Below, piece after piece: positions 44,903 to 54,596 of a stretch of 64,000 nucleotides of DNA; positions within the stretch are counted from its first letter, which is position 1; every line of letters begins with the position of its first letter. Source of the stretch: Cryobacterium glucosi (lineage in GTDB: Bacteria > Actinomycetota > Actinomycetes > Actinomycetales > Microbacteriaceae); contig NZ_SOFS01000012.1 in assembly GCF_004402235.1 (NCBI RefSeq), positions 124,001 to 188,000 on the forward strand. Direction: 5' to 3'. Under the pieces are notes generated by a model. That model was not told the origin of the DNA, did no database searches, and saw only the letters and a list, made by a program, of their open reading frames with translations. Made by a program: the position numbers and the translations under genes.

Positions 44903-47374
44903 CTACAGGGTGGCGCGCACCTGCACGACGGCGCCGTCAGGGGCGTACGGCACGGTGCGGCCTTGGATGGCCACTCCGTCGACCTCGAGGCTCGCGCGCG
45001 ACCCCTCCCTGCCCGAGTTGGCAACGGTGATGACGTAGGTCGCACCGCGGGCCCGGCGAGTGACGGTGAATTCAGCGACGTCCGGTCCGAGCTGCGGGTC
45101 GACGACGAGGCCGTCGTAGTCGGTGCGCACGCCCAGGAGGTACTGGGAGACCGTCACGAAGTTCCACGCGGCTGTGCCGGTGAGCCAGGAGTTCTTGGCC
45201 TCGCCGTGCCGGGAGGCCTCCTTGCCGGCGATCATCTGCGCGTACACGTACGGTTCGAGGCGGTGCACCTCGGAGATCTCCTCACGGTAGGCCGGCGTGA
45301 TCTTGCGGTAGTGGTCGAAGGCCTTGGCGCCGCGGCCGAGAACCGTCTCGCCGATGATGACCCACGGGTTGTTGTGGCAGAAGATTCCGCCGTTCTCCTT
45401 GTAGCCCGGCGGGTACGTCGAGACCTCGCCGAGTTCGATGCGGTAGCTCTTGTACGCCGGGTATTGCAGTACGAGTCCGTGTGCGGAGCCGAGCAGGCGG
45501 TCCACGGAGTCGAGGGCTCGGAACGCGGGGCTTGTAGCGGACGGGGTTCCGTCCGCGTTGTGCTCGACGCCGACGCCGGCGAGGACCGCGAAGCCCTGCG
45601 GCTCGATCCAGATCTGGCCCTCGGTGTCTTCGTGGGTGCCGACCTTGTTGCCGTAGAAGTCGTAAGCGCGCAGGAACCACTCGCCGTCCCAGCCGTCGGA
45701 GAGCAGCACCTGGCTCATGGTCGCAGCGGCCTTGCGGGCGCGGTCGGCCTGCTGGGTGTCGCCGCCGCGCTCGGCGATGGTCGCGTACTGTCCGGCAGCG
45801 AGCACGAACTGGGCCGCGATGAATGTCGACTCCGCGACGCCGCCTGCCTGGTTCTCCGTGGTCTGGAAAGACTCGCCCGGCGTCGTCGAGAAGCAGTTCA
45901 GGTTCAGGCAGTCGTTCCAGTCGGCGCGCCCGATCAGGGGCAGGCCGTGCGGGCCGAGGTTGTTGAGGGTGAACTCGAAGGAGCGCGTGAGGTGGGTGTA
46001 GAGCGTCTGCGCGAGCGCGTCGTTGTTGTCGAACGGCACGACCTCGTCGAGGATGCTGAAGTCCCCGGTCTCCTTGAGGTAGGCATCCACCCCGATGATC
46101 AGCCAGGCCGGGTCGTCGTTGAAGCCGCTCCCGAGCTCGTTGTTGCCGCGCTTGGTGAGCGGCTGGTACTGGTGGTAGGCCGAGCCGTCCGGAAGCTGGG
46201 TGGCGGCGATGTCGAGGATGCGTTCGCGGGCGCGGTCGGGGATCAGGTGTACGAAGCCGAGCAGGTCCTGGGTCGAGTCTCGGAAGCCCATCCCGCGCCC
46301 GATTCCGGTCTCGAAGTAGGAGGCCGAGCGGGACATGTTGAATGTGACCATGCACTGGTACTGGTTCCAGATGTTGACCATCCGGTTGAGCTTGTCGTCC
46401 GGCGAGGTCACGGTGTACGCGGAGAGCAGGGTGGTCCAGTACTCCCCCAGGGCCTCGAACGCGGCATCCGCCTTCTCGGTCGTGTCGAGCCGGGCGAGAA
46501 GTTCGTGCGCCCGTGTCTTGTTGATGACCTGCTTGGCATCGTCGGCCCACTTGCCCTGGCCGTTCTCCTCCGTGTTCTCGACATAGCCGACGACGAACAC
46601 GAGCTCGCGGGTCTCGCCGGGCTGCAGGGTCGAGTCGACCTGGTGCGAACCGATCGGGTACCAGCCGGACGCCATCGAGTTCTGCGCCGTGCCGGCGTTC
46701 GGGACCTTCGCCTCGGCCAGGGTCTCATAGAGCCCGACGAAGGTCTCCCTGTCGGTGTCGAACCCGGCGATCTCGGCGTTCACCGAGTACACGGCGTAGT
46801 GGTCGCGACGCTCGCGGTATTCGGTCTTGTGGTAGATCGTGCTGCCCTCGACCTCGACCTCGGCGAGGGAGAGGTTGCGCTGGTAGTTGGTCTGGTCGTC
46901 CTGGGCGTTCCAGAGGCAGAACTCGAGGTACGAGAAGAGGGAGAAGGTCTTGACGTGGTCCGAGGTGTTGGTGATCGTCACCTTCTGCACCTCGGACGTC
47001 TCGCCGAGGGGTACGAAGTACAGGGTGGAGACGCGCAGGCCGCCGCGCTCGCCGGTGATCCGGGTGTACCCCATGCCGTGGCGGGTCTCGAAGAAGTCGA
47101 GGTCCTTCTTCATCGGCAGCCAGCTCGGCGTCCAGACGTCGCCGCCGTCGTTGATGAAGAAATATCGTCCGCCGGAGTCGGTGGGAATGTCGTTGTAGCG
47201 ATACCGCGTCAGGCGACGCATCTTCGCGTCCTTATAGAACGTGTACCCGCCGGCCGTGTGAGAAATCAGGGAAAAGAAATCTTCGCTGCCCAGGTAGTTG
47301 ATCCACGGGTATGGCGTGAGCGGGGTCTCGATCACGTATTCCCTGGCCTCGTCGTCGAAATGACCGAACCTCAT
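44903..47374 (-). CDS. Cellobiose phosphorylase, glycoside hydrolase family 94
   Basis: 823 residues, the usual length. N-terminal [15 protein letters not shown] and [20 protein letters not shown] are closely conserved in cellobiose phosphorylases. The (alpha/alpha)6 barrel carries [17 protein letters not shown] and the catalytic Asp488 in [11 protein letters not shown]. It splits cellobiose with phosphate into glucose 1-phosphate and glucose in the cytosol. The ATG at 47374 follows AAAGGTG; the frame extends 27 codons upstream. A perfect LacI-type operator lies 89 bases ahead. No cellobiose transporter or LacI gene is in the window. Confidence 0.93.
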   Translation of the reverse strand: MRFGHFDDEAREYVIETPLTPYPWINYLGSEDFFSLISHTAGGYTFYKDAKMRRLTRYRYNDIPTDSGGRYFFINDGGDVWTPSWLPMKKDLDFFETRHGMGYTRITGERGGLRVSTLYFVPLGETSEVQKVTITNTSDHVKTFSLFSYLEFCLWNAQDDQTNYQRNLSLAEVEVEGSTIYHKTEYRERRDHYAVYSVNAEIAGFDTDRETFVGLYETLAEAKVPNAGTAQNSMASGWYPIGSHQVDSTLQPGETRELVFVVGYVENTEENGQGKWADDAKQVINKTRAHELLARLDTTEKADAAFEALGEYWTTLLSAYTVTSPDDKLNRMVNIWNQYQCMVTFNMSRSASYFETGIGRGMGFRDSTQDLLGFVHLIPDRARERILDIAATQLPDGSAYHQYQPLTKRGNNELGSGFNDDPAWLIIGVDAYLKETGDFSILDEVVPFDNNDALAQTLYTHLTRSFEFTLNNLGPHGLPLIGRADWNDCLNLNCFSTTPGESFQTTENQAGGVAESTFIAAQFVLAAGQYATIAERGGDTQQADRARKAAATMSQVLLSDGWDGEWFLRAYDFYGNKVGTHEDTEGQIWIEPQGFAVLAGVGVEHNADGTPSATSPAFRALDSVDRLLGSAHGLVLQYPAYKSYRIELGEVSTYPPGYKENGGIFCHNNPWVIIGETVLGRGAKAFDHYRKITPAYREEISEVHRLEPYVYAQMIAGKEASRHGEAKNSWLTGTAAWNFVTVSQYLLGVRTDYDGLVVDPQLGPDVAEFTVTRRARGATYVITVANSGREGSRASLEVDGVAIQGRTVPYAPDGAVVQVRATL

Positions 47375-47462
47375 GTGTGCACCTTTGCGATATGCGGAGG
47401 ACCGGATAGCGACGGGATCCGAAAATATCGGAATCCATCGATGCACCAGACCCAAACCTGTG

Positions 47463-47476
47463 TGAGAGCGCTCTCA
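47463..47476. promoter_or_regulatory. Perfect LacI-family operator TGAGAGCGCTCTCA
   Basis: A 14-base perfect palindrome with the central GCGC typical of LacI/GalR-family sites of actinobacterial sugar regulators such as CebR. It lies just downstream of the proposed phosphorylase -10 (47492-47497), where a bound repressor would block transcription; sugar would relieve it. Confidence 0.85.
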
Positions 47477-47491
47477 TTGGCGCCCACGGCT

Positions 47492-47497
47492 ACCCTA
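47492..47497 (-). promoter_or_regulatory. -10 box candidate of the phosphorylase gene
   Basis: On the minus strand TAGGGT (preceded by TTTGC) is a TANNNT-type -10 whose start point would fall just before the palindromic operator. The -35 is not convincing. Confidence 0.4.
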
Positions 47498-47582
47498 GCA
47501 AAGGTAGACCCCGGGGTGCCACACCGCACGCCCACCGGATGCATACCCCGCCGGCTCCACTCTGCTGTGGCACGCTGGGACC

Positions 47583-48005
47583 ATGGATCTGGAGGTGTCA
47601 CCCGCGCTCACGATTCCCGCATCGGAACTCGGCTGGCGGTTCTCGCGGTCGCCGGGGCCTGGCGGGCAGCACGTGAACACCTCGGATAGCCGCGTCGAAC
47701 TGTCCTGGAGCGTCGCCCTGTCGCCGTCCCTGTCCGACGACCAGCGGGCAAGGCTCCTGGCGCGACTCGACCGGCGACTCGTCGGCGGGGTGATCACGGT
47801 CGCAGCGTCGGAGCAGCGCTCCCAGCTCCGGAACCGCGAGATCGCCCTGGCCAAGCTCGCCGAACTCGTGTCCGCGGCCCTGGCCCCGGATGCCGCTCGC
47901 CGCCGGGCGACCAAACCGACCAGGGGTTCGAACCGTCGGCGCCTCGCGGCCAAGGAACAGCGTTCGGCGACGAAACAGCAGCGCCGGAGGCCGTCGGAGG
48001 ACTAG
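47583..48005 (+). CDS. arfB: Peptidyl-tRNA hydrolase ArfB (ribosome rescue)
   Basis: 140 residues. The GGQ motif (residues 27-29, in RSPGPGGQHVN) and the basic C-terminal tail (RRRLAAKEQRSATKQQRRR) that enters the empty mRNA channel are both present. ArfB frees stalled ribosomes on non-stop mRNAs. ATG start. It is divergent from the phosphorylase and 34 bases upstream of a GNAT gene. Confidence 0.94.
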   Translation: MDLEVSPALTIPASELGWRFSRSPGPGGQHVNTSDSRVELSWSVALSPSLSDDQRARLLARLDRRLVGGVITVAASEQRSQLRNREIALAKLAELVSAALAPDAARRRATKPTRGSNRRRLAAKEQRSATKQQRRRPSED

Positions 48006-48039
48006 CGCCGGCCAGCGGGAGGTCCCGTACGCTGGTCGG

Positions 48040-48513
48040 ATGAAGCCGATCCGTCCCGCCGTGCCCGCCGATGTTCCCGAGATCCTTCGGCTGGTCGTCG
48101 AACTCGCCGAATACGAACGCGAACCCGACGCGGTCGCGGCGACGGAGGAGGGATTCCTCGCCGCCCTCTTCGGCGACGAGCCCGCGGTCCACGCGTTCGT
48201 CATCGACGGCGAGGAGGCCGGTACCCTGGCCGGGATGGCCGTGTGGTTCCTGACCTTCTCGACCTGGGAGGGCGTGCACGGCATCCATCTCGAGGACCTG
48301 TACGTACGGCCGGCCCACCGGGGCGGCGGGTATGGAACCGCACTCCTCACCAGCCTCGCGGCACTGTGCGTCGAGCGCGGGTACGCGCGCCTGGAATGGG
48401 ATGTCCTCGACTGGAACGCGCCCGCGATCGGCTTCTACGAGTCTCTCGCCGCCCGGCCCCTCGACGGCTGGACGACGTACCGTCTCGACGGCGCAGCGTT
48501 GCGGCGCGCCTGA
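48040..48513 (+). CDS. GNAT-family N-acetyltransferase
   Basis: 157 residues. N-terminal IRPAVPADVPEILRLVVELAEYE, acetyl-CoA motif A LEDLYVRPAHRGGGYGTALL and motif B LEWDVLDWNAPAIGFYESL resemble diamine/thialysine acetyltransferases. Substrate not proven. A TACGCT box lies six bases before the ATG and there is no Shine-Dalgarno sequence, so a leaderless start is likely. Confidence 0.9.
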   Translation: MKPIRPAVPADVPEILRLVVELAEYEREPDAVAATEEGFLAALFGDEPAVHAFVIDGEEAGTLAGMAVWFLTFSTWEGVHGIHLEDLYVRPAHRGGGYGTALLTSLAALCVERGYARLEWDVLDWNAPAIGFYESLAARPLDGWTTYRLDGAALRRA

Positions 48514-48566
48514 GCCCGCGCATCCGCTTCACCGGCCCGGTCCCGGACGTCGACTAGACTCGGTCC

Positions 48567-48660
48567 AGACTTCCGGTCGCTGATAACTTCAGCGAACGGA
48601 CGAGCGCTGGTTGAGACAGTGCAGGAAGGCCCCCGGATTCGTCCGGGGGCCTTCTCTTTT
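48567..48660 (+). ncRNA. Structured RNA, small RNA or transcription attenuator before the MFS gene
   Basis: Three hairpins follow each other closely: CGCTGA-TAACT-TCAGCG (48578-48594), GCGCTG-N7-CAGTGC (48604-48622, one G-U pair) and AAGGCCCCCGGA-TTCG-TCCGGGGGCCTT (48626-48653), the last a perfect 12-pair stem with a UUCG tetraloop and a T-rich tail. A TAGACT -10 box at 48555-48560 would start an RNA of about 94 bases. It lies 91 bases before the MFS start and is either a free small RNA or a leader that terminates before the exporter gene. The limits are inferred. Confidence 0.5.
48626..48660 (+). terminator. Intrinsic terminator with UUCG tetraloop
   Basis: A perfect 12-base-pair stem closed by TTCG and followed by TTCTCTTTT. 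It ends transcription after the GNAT gene or forms the 3' end of the structured RNA described at this site. Confidence 0.88.
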
Positions 48661-48750
48661 GCCTCGGCTCGGACTTCTTATTCTGGAATGGGAATGCGGA
48701 ACCGTCGGCGCCGATTACATCCCTCGTACCGAAATGACGACGGAGGCCGC

Positions 48751-50151
48751 ATGAGCACGACTGAAGTAGGTTTCCGATCCGCGCGCGGCCCGATCCTGAT
48801 CGCCCTGATGCTGACGACGGGGCTCGTGGCGATCGACGCGACGATCCTCGCCACAGCGGTGCCGACGATCGTCGGCGACCTCGGCGGATTCGCCCAGTTT
48901 CCGTGGCTGTTCTCGATCTACCTGCTCGCGCAGGCCGTCTCCGTGCCGGTCTACGCGAAACTCTCGGACACGCTCGGCCGGAAACCGATCGTGATGATCG
49001 GCATCGGACTGTTCCTTCTCGGGTCCGTGCTCTGCGGCCTGGCCTGGAGCATGCCTGCGCTGATCGCATTCCGGGCGATCCAGGGCCTCGGCGCCGGCGC
49101 CGTGCAGCCGATGGCGATCACGATCGCCGGGGACATCTACACCGTCGTCGAACGGGCCAAGGTGCAGGGCTACCTCGCAAGCGTTTGGGCGATCTCCTCG
49201 GTGGTGGGACCGAGCCTCGGCGGGATCTTCTCGCAGTTCCTGTCCTGGCGCTGGATCTTCTTCGTGAACATCCCGCTGTGCCTCATCGCTGCCTGGATGC
49301 TGCAACGCACCTTCCACGAGACCGTGACGGCCCGCCGGCACCGCGTCGACTACCTCGGCGCCGTCCTCCTGACGACGGCACTCACTCTTCTGATCCTCGC
49401 GGTCCTCGAGGGTGGTCAGGCCTGGGCCTGGGATTCCGTGCCGAGCATCGCGGCCTTCGCGACCGGGGCCGTGCTCCTCGTCCTGTTCGGGTTGGCGGAG
49501 CGTCGTGCCGCAGAACCGGTGCTGCCGCTCTGGGCGTTCAGCAGGCGCCTGCTGCTCAGTACCGCGTTGATCTCGGTCGGCGTCGGCGCGATCCTGATCG
49601 GGCTGACCTCCTTCGTTCCGACCTACCTCGAAGGCGTGCTCGGCACGCCGCCGCTCGTCGCCGGACTCGCTCTCGCCGCCCTCACGGTCGGCTGGCCCAT
49701 CTCCGCGGCGCTGTCCGGCCGGTTCTACCTCAGGATCGGCTTCCGGAACACGGCGCTGATCGGCGTGTCCATCGTCCTGTTCGGCGCCCTGCTCCTCGCG
49801 GGGACGGCCGGCACTCCGATGGTGGTGGTGACCGCGCTGAGCTGCTTCGTCGTGGGCCTCGGCCTCGGCCTCGTCGCAACACCCACGCTCATCGCGGCGC
49901 AGTCGAGCGTCGAATGGGACGAGCGCGGCGTCGTGACCGGCGCGAACCTGTTCTCCCGGTCCATCGGCAGTGCCGTCGGTGTCGCGATCTTCGGCGCAGT
50001 GGCGAACGGGATCATCGGCTCGTCGGCATCGGGCGTGCGGGATGCCGCGAGCGTTCAGGCGGCATCCGTCGCCGTCTTCGTCGCGGTCGCCATCACCGCC
50101 GCGCTGACCGTGGTCGCCGCGGTGTCGATGCCCCGGCGCGCCCGGGCCTGA
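48751..50151 (+). CDS. MFS multidrug efflux transporter (DHA2/EmrB-QacA type)
   Basis: 466 residues with 13-14 membrane helices. DHA2 motifs: LDATI-like GLVAIDATILATAVPTIVGDLGG in helix 1 and LSDTLGRKPIVMIGIGLF (motif A). It would expel drugs with protons. The ATG at 48751 follows GGAGG. The transcript must pass a strong terminator at 48626-48660 unless a promoter lies in the 90 bases between. It converges with the following small gene. Confidence 0.9.
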   Translation: MSTTEVGFRSARGPILIALMLTTGLVAIDATILATAVPTIVGDLGGFAQFPWLFSIYLLAQAVSVPVYAKLSDTLGRKPIVMIGIGLFLLGSVLCGLAWSMPALIAFRAIQGLGAGAVQPMAITIAGDIYTVVERAKVQGYLASVWAISSVVGPSLGGIFSQFLSWRWIFFVNIPLCLIAAWMLQRTFHETVTARRHRVDYLGAVLLTTALTLLILAVLEGGQAWAWDSVPSIAAFATGAVLLVLFGLAERRAAEPVLPLWAFSRRLLLSTALISVGVGAILIGLTSFVPTYLEGVLGTPPLVAGLALAALTVGWPISAALSGRFYLRIGFRNTALIGVSIVLFGALLLAGTAGTPMVVVTALSCFVVGLGLGLVATPTLIAAQSSVEWDERGVVTGANLFSRSIGSAVGVAIFGAVANGIIGSSASGVRDAASVQAASVAVFVAVAITAALTVVAAVSMPRRARA

Positions 50152-50162
50152 GGCCGATCCGG

Positions 50163-50525
50163 TCAGGGGGTCTCGTCGACGATTCCGATGAACCGGGTGC
50201 CGACACCGTCGACCTCTGTACGGCTGAGACCGGCGGCAGGCTCCGGCAGTTCGTCTGCGCCATGGTCGTCACACGTGAGGTACGTGAAGGCCGGCCACCA
50301 CTTCTTCGGGCGGGCCGCCTCCGAGAAACCGCAGACGTCGCAGCGGAGCTCGACCCAGACCGGTTTCTTGCCCGTGCGGTTGGCCCGCGACTGCACCAGC
50401 CAGTCCGGCGGGTTGTTCTCAATCTCGGCCAGTTCCGCTTCGGTCAGGCGCGAGGGAAGGTCGTGTCGCTGCGCCATCTCGAGCGGAATATCCAGTCGCA
50501 AGGCGGCCATTCGTCTCGTAGTCAT
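50163..50525 (-). CDS. Hypothetical protein with CxxC and C-x2-H motifs
   Basis: 120 residues. An N-terminal SRLTEAELAEIENNPPDWL segment precedes a likely zinc site (CDVCGF, then CDDHG). No known family recognised. The ATG at 50525 is chosen; the frame also offers a TTG three codons earlier. A TATCCT box eight bases upstream suggests a leaderless start. It converges with the MFS gene and diverges from the APC permease. Confidence 0.72.
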   Translation of the reverse strand: MTTRRMAALRLDIPLEMAQRHDLPSRLTEAELAEIENNPPDWLVQSRANRTGKKPVWVELRCDVCGFSEAARPKKWWPAFTYLTCDDHGADELPEPAAGLSRTEVDGVGTRFIGIVDETP

Positions 50526-50718
50526 CGTGTTCAAGGATAGTCGCCGCCGGCCGGGTCTGGTCCGCCGACATCACCCGGGACGGTACCCCGGACGACATCC
50601 CCGACACCACCGCGGTATCCGGCGTCAATTCGGTGCTGAGGAACGTGCCAGCAGGCCTTTCGTGCGCGTAGGCTGATCCCTGCACTACGCGACCTCCAGA
50701 CCAGTAAGGGCCCCTCGT

Positions 50719-52689
50719 ATGCCTCACTCCTCGACGGAGGCCGGCTCCACCGCGGTTCCCCGACCCGTCACCACCCGGCGGGACCGTCTTTCGCACTGGC
50801 TCCTTCAGGACAGTGAGCGCCCGCACCAGGGTCCGCACGCCCGCACAGCGGAGAAGACGCACAGCTGGTGGCGCGTCATGTGCCTCACCGGCGTCGACTA
50901 CTTCTCCACGCTCGGCTACCAGCCGGCCATCGCCGCGCTCGCGGCCGGCCTGCTCTCCCCCTTTGCAACGATCGTCCTCGTCCTGCTGACCCTGCTCGGC
51001 GCGCTCCCCGTGTATCGCAGGGTCGCCCGCGAGAGCTTCAACGGCTCCGGGTCCATCCACATGCTCGAACACCTCCTGCCCTGGTGGGCGGGCAAGCTCT
51101 TCGTCCTGGCCCTGCTCGGCTTTGCGGCCACCGACTTCATGATCACGATCACCCTCTCCGCGGCGGATGCCACGGCACACGCCATCGAGAATCCCTTCGC
51201 CCCCGAATGGTTCCACGGCAACGAGATCGGCATCACCCTCGCCCTGATCTCGCTCCTCGCGATCGTGTTCCTCAAGGGTTTCAAGGAAGCGATCGGCATC
51301 GCCGTCGTGCTCGTCGGCGTCTACCTCGCGCTCAACCTCGTGGTCGTGTTCGTCTCCCTGGCGCAGATCGCGAGCCGGCCGGTGATGATCACCGACTGGT
51401 GGAGCGCGCTCAACGCCCAGCACGGTGATCCGCTGATCATGGTCGGGATCGCCCTCATCGTCTTCCCGAAGCTCGCCCTCGGCCTCTCCGGCTTCGAGAC
51501 CGGCGTCGCCGTGATGCCGCAGATCACCGGCGACCCGACGGACACACCCGAGCGTCCCGCAGGGCGCATCCGCGGCGCCGGCCGCCTGCTGACGACGGCC
51601 GCCGTGATCATGAGCGGCTTCCTGATCCTGACGAGCTTCATGACGACGTTCCTGATCCCCCAGGCCGAATTCCAGCCGGGCGGGCAGGCCAATGGGCGCG
51701 CGCTCGCGTACCTCGCACACGAGTTCCTCGGCCCGGTGTTCGGAACCGTGTACGACGTCAGCACGATCTGCATCCTCTGGTTCGCCGGGGCGTCCGCCAT
51801 GGCCGGACTCCTCAACCTCGTGCCCCGGTACCTGCCGCGCTACGGCATGGCACCGCAGTGGGCTCGCGCCGTGCGGCCGCTCGTTCTCGTCTTCACCGCG
51901 ATCGCGTTCATCATCACCGTCGTCTTCCAGGCCAGCGTCGACGCCCAGGGCGGCGCATACGCGACAGGCGTTCTCGTGCTGATCACTTCGGCGTCCGCCG
52001 CTGTGACCCTGTCCGCCCGCAGGCAGGGCCAGCGCAAGCGGACGATCGGCTTCGGAGCCATTTCCCTCGTCTTCGCGTACACGACCGTCCTCAACGTCAT
52101 CGAACGCCCGGACGGCCTGCGCATCGCCGGGCTGTTCATCGCCGGGATCCTGCTCATCTCGCTGATCTCCCGGGTACGCCGGTCCTTCCAGCTTCGGGCG
52201 ACATCCGTGGCCCTCGACGAGAGGGCCCTCGCTTTCGTGAAAGCGGATGCCGCCGACGGCGCAGTCCGGGTCATCGCGAACGAACCGGACGACGGCAGCG
52301 AACACGAGTACCGGCACAAGGACCGCGACGAGCGCCGGTACTCGCACATTCCCCGCGACTCGCAGACCATCTTCCTCGAGGTGCACGGCACCGACTCCTC
52401 CGAGTTCGAGGAGGACCTCCTCGTTCGCGGCGTCGTCAAGCACGGCTACCGGGTCCTCGAGGTCTACAGCGGCAACATCCCCAACACCCTGGCTTCCGTG
52501 CTCCTCGAAATTCGCGACGTGACCGGCATCGTCCCCACGATCTACTTCGAGTGGACAGAGGGCAGCCCGATCTCCAACATGGCCAGGTTCCTGTTCTTCG
52601 GAAACGGCGAGGTCGCCCCGGTGACCCGCGAGGTGCTCCGCGTCGCCGAGCGCGACGTCAAGCGCCGTCCGGCGGTGCACGTCAGCTGA
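50719..52689 (+). CDS. APC-superfamily permease with C-terminal cytosolic domain
   Basis: 656 residues. About twelve membrane helices (residues 60-480) start with [20 protein letters not shown], the APC helix 1 pattern, and include the [20 protein letters not shown] stretch. A C-terminal soluble domain of about 150 residues ([34 protein letters not shown]) follows. The layout resembles KimA-type potassium importers but also amino acid permeases; the substrate cannot be decided. No riboswitch was recognised in the 190-base leader. Confidence 0.82.
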   Translation: MPHSSTEAGSTAVPRPVTTRRDRLSHWLLQDSERPHQGPHARTAEKTHSWWRVMCLTGVDYFSTLGYQPAIAALAAGLLSPFATIVLVLLTLLGALPVYRRVARESFNGSGSIHMLEHLLPWWAGKLFVLALLGFAATDFMITITLSAADATAHAIENPFAPEWFHGNEIGITLALISLLAIVFLKGFKEAIGIAVVLVGVYLALNLVVVFVSLAQIASRPVMITDWWSALNAQHGDPLIMVGIALIVFPKLALGLSGFETGVAVMPQITGDPTDTPERPAGRIRGAGRLLTTAAVIMSGFLILTSFMTTFLIPQAEFQPGGQANGRALAYLAHEFLGPVFGTVYDVSTICILWFAGASAMAGLLNLVPRYLPRYGMAPQWARAVRPLVLVFTAIAFIITVVFQASVDAQGGAYATGVLVLITSASAAVTLSARRQGQRKRTIGFGAISLVFAYTTVLNVIERPDGLRIAGLFIAGILLISLISRVRRSFQLRATSVALDERALAFVKADAADGAVRVIANEPDDGSEHEYRHKDRDERRYSHIPRDSQTIFLEVHGTDSSEFEEDLLVRGVVKHGYRVLEVYSGNIPNTLASVLLEIRDVTGIVPTIYFEWTEGSPISNMARFLFFGNGEVAPVTREVLRVAERDVKRRPAVHVS

Positions 52690-52746
52690 CCGCTGCCCAG
52701 GCCTCGCTCCGTACCGGGAGGGCAGGACACGGGTATGGTCTGCTGC

Positions 52747-53613
52747 ATGAACGCGAGCGCAATGCCGCCGGAACGTCCACCGGTCCAGCCCCGAACGCCG
52801 GTGCCGCCCCAGCCGGCCGTGCCCCCGCAGCCGGATCGGCGCCGCGGAGGGCGGGCAGGCCTCATCGTCGCCGTCGTTGTGCTCGGCGTCGTCATCCTGG
52901 CCGGGGCCGCACTGCTCATCCTTCTTCTGACCGGCGGCGCGGTCGGCACGCCCGTCCATCTCGCAGCGGATGCCGAGGCCGGGTCGAGCGTGGCTGTCCG
53001 GGTTCCGAACTCCGCCATCCGCTTCGAACCCAGCCCCGATTCGCAGGTGCATGTGCGGGCAGACGGCAGTTCGCTCGGCGCCACGCCGACGCTGGCGATC
53101 ACAACGGCGAACGGCGTGACCGAGGTCACCGGCGGGTGCCCGAGCCAGTGGCTCGGCTTCTGCTCCCTGAACATGACGGTGGCCCTCCCTGCTGCACTCT
53201 CCCTCACCGCGGACGGGGTGAACGGGCAGATCGAGGCGTCGGCACTCACCGGCGCGCTGAGGCTGACGACCACGAACGGAGCCGTCGAGACGACGGGTAC
53301 GCTCGGCCGGGTGGAGGTCCACACCACCAACGGCGCGATCAGGGTGCGCGATGCCGGTTCCCGCCGCGTGGTCGCCACGACCACGAACGGAGCCGTCGAG
53401 GTCGATTTCCGGGATGCCCCTGAGGCCGTCGAGGCCCGCAGCACCAACGGTTCGATCACGGTGCGCATGCCGGCAGCCGGACTCTCCTACCTCGTCGACG
53501 CGCGGACGACGAACGGGAACGTCGACACAGGCTCCGTCCCGAGCGATCCCTCCGCACGGCGCACGATCATCGCCCAGACCACCAACGGTGATGTGCGCGT
53601 CACGACCGGCTGA
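52747..53613 (+). CDS. DUF4097-like beta-repeat protein with one membrane anchor
   Basis: 288 residues. A Pro-rich cytosolic start (PPVQPRTPVPPQPAVPPQP), one membrane helix (about residues 36-62) and an outer domain of short beta repeats, many containing TTNG or STNG (TTANGV, TTTNGAVE, HTTNGAIR, RSTNGSIT, RTTNGNVD, QTTNGDVR). This is the DUF4097 parallel beta-helix pattern. Function unknown. ATG 52747 is chosen because TATGGT lies seven bases ahead; an ATG at 52735 is the alternative. Confidence 0.82.
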   Translation: MNASAMPPERPPVQPRTPVPPQPAVPPQPDRRRGGRAGLIVAVVVLGVVILAGAALLILLLTGGAVGTPVHLAADAEAGSSVAVRVPNSAIRFEPSPDSQVHVRADGSSLGATPTLAITTANGVTEVTGGCPSQWLGFCSLNMTVALPAALSLTADGVNGQIEASALTGALRLTTTNGAVETTGTLGRVEVHTTNGAIRVRDAGSRRVVATTTNGAVEVDFRDAPEAVEARSTNGSITVRMPAAGLSYLVDARTTNGNVDTGSVPSDPSARRTIIAQTTNGDVRVTTG

Positions 53614-53629
53614 CGCCCGTCGACGGGCG
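53614..53629. terminator. Perfect 16-bp palindrome after the DUF4097 stop
   Basis: CGCCCGTCGACGGGCG begins directly after the stop codon and could act as a short-loop terminator. It has no T tract. Confidence 0.45.
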
Positions 53630-53631
53630 GC

Positions 53632-53679
53632 CGCGCACCGGGCGGGCCGTGCACCGGGTTGGCCGTGCACCGGGCGGCC
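53632..53679. repeat. Three tandem 16-bp repeats before the HAD gene
   Basis: Units CGCGCACCGGGCGGGC, CGTGCACCGGGTTGGC and CGTGCACCGGGCGGCC follow without gaps and end 17 bases before the HAD start. They could affect its promoter. Confidence 0.75.
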
Positions 53680-53696
53680 CATGAAACAATGGAGCC

Positions 53697-54572
53697 ATGC
53701 CAGACAGCCTCCCTCCCCTCGGCCTCCTCCTCGACGTCGACGGGCCGATCGCCAGTCCGGTCACCCGAACGATCCGGCGCGACAGCATCATCGCCGACCT
53801 GATCACGCTCGCGGCCGCGAACGTGCCGATCGCCTTCATCACCGGCCGGTCGGCGCTCTTCATTCGCGAGCAGGTCATCACGCCCCTCCTCGCGGCCGGC
53901 CTCCCGGAGACCATGCGCATGTACGGTGTCTGCGAGAAGGGCGCCGTCTGGTTCCCGATCACCGCAGCGGGAATGGGCGACGTTGTCGTCGACCCGAGCG
54001 TCGCACTGCCTGCGGCCGCCGTCGACGCGATCCGTTCGCTCGTGCACGACCGTTTCGCCGACACCATGTTCTTCGATGAGACCAAGCAGGCCATGGTCTC
54101 GGTCGAACAACGCACGGATGCCGCAGACTCCGACTACGCGGCGGCCGCTGCCGACTTCAACGAGGCCTCATTCGCGATCCTCACGGGCCTCGGGCTCGGG
54201 GTCCGCTTCGGTGACCGGGTCTCCCCGGACGCGTCGGGTGCTGTGCCGTTCCGGATCGATCCCACGATCATCTCGACGGACATCGAATCCGTCACCCTCG
54301 ACAAAGACCACGGCGCCGAACGCGCCCTCGCCTTCTTCGCCGAGACCGGCCCGCTCCCCCGGGTGTGGCGCTCCGTCGGCGACTCACGCAGCGACTACCT
54401 GATGGCCGACCACCTGCACACCGCCGGGTACGAGGTCGCCCACGTGGATGTGCGCCCGTCCGACGGGGTCCTCGAGCGACCGTACCCCGTGATCATCGAG
54501 GGTGACCTGATCCACGACGCCGCCGGCGCGAACTTCCTGGCCTACTGGGTCGACACACTCGGCCTGCGCTAG
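53697..54572 (+). CDS. HAD-superfamily hydrolase (sugar-phosphatase-like)
   Basis: 291 residues. Motif I LLLDVDGPIASP, motif II FITGRSALF and motif IV VGDSRSDYLMADHL with a large type-2 cap give a Cof/trehalose-phosphatase-like layout. Substrate unknown. ATG at 53697, with GGAG too close for normal spacing. It is preceded by a palindrome and a 16-bp tandem repeat and converges with the J-domain gene. Confidence 0.84.
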   Translation: MPDSLPPLGLLLDVDGPIASPVTRTIRRDSIIADLITLAAANVPIAFITGRSALFIREQVITPLLAAGLPETMRMYGVCEKGAVWFPITAAGMGDVVVDPSVALPAAAVDAIRSLVHDRFADTMFFDETKQAMVSVEQRTDAADSDYAAAAADFNEASFAILTGLGLGVRFGDRVSPDASGAVPFRIDPTIISTDIESVTLDKDHGAERALAFFAETGPLPRVWRSVGDSRSDYLMADHLHTAGYEVAHVDVRPSDGVLERPYPVIIEGDLIHDAAGANFLAYWVDTLGLR

Positions 54573-54596
54573 ACCCGGGCCGAGTGGCGCGGGCCG

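Noticed and set aside
50535-50718. Possible c-di-AMP riboswitch before the KimA-like permease
   Set aside because: No ydaO-type conserved sequence was found in the 184-base region. It holds some coding-like triplets on the plus strand but no start with a ribosome-binding site.
50419-53682. Minus-strand open frame of 1087 codons
   Set aside because: It is antisense to the APC permease and DUF4097 genes, has low-complexity Asp/Gly/Arg composition typical of GC-rich shadow frames, and shows no domain.
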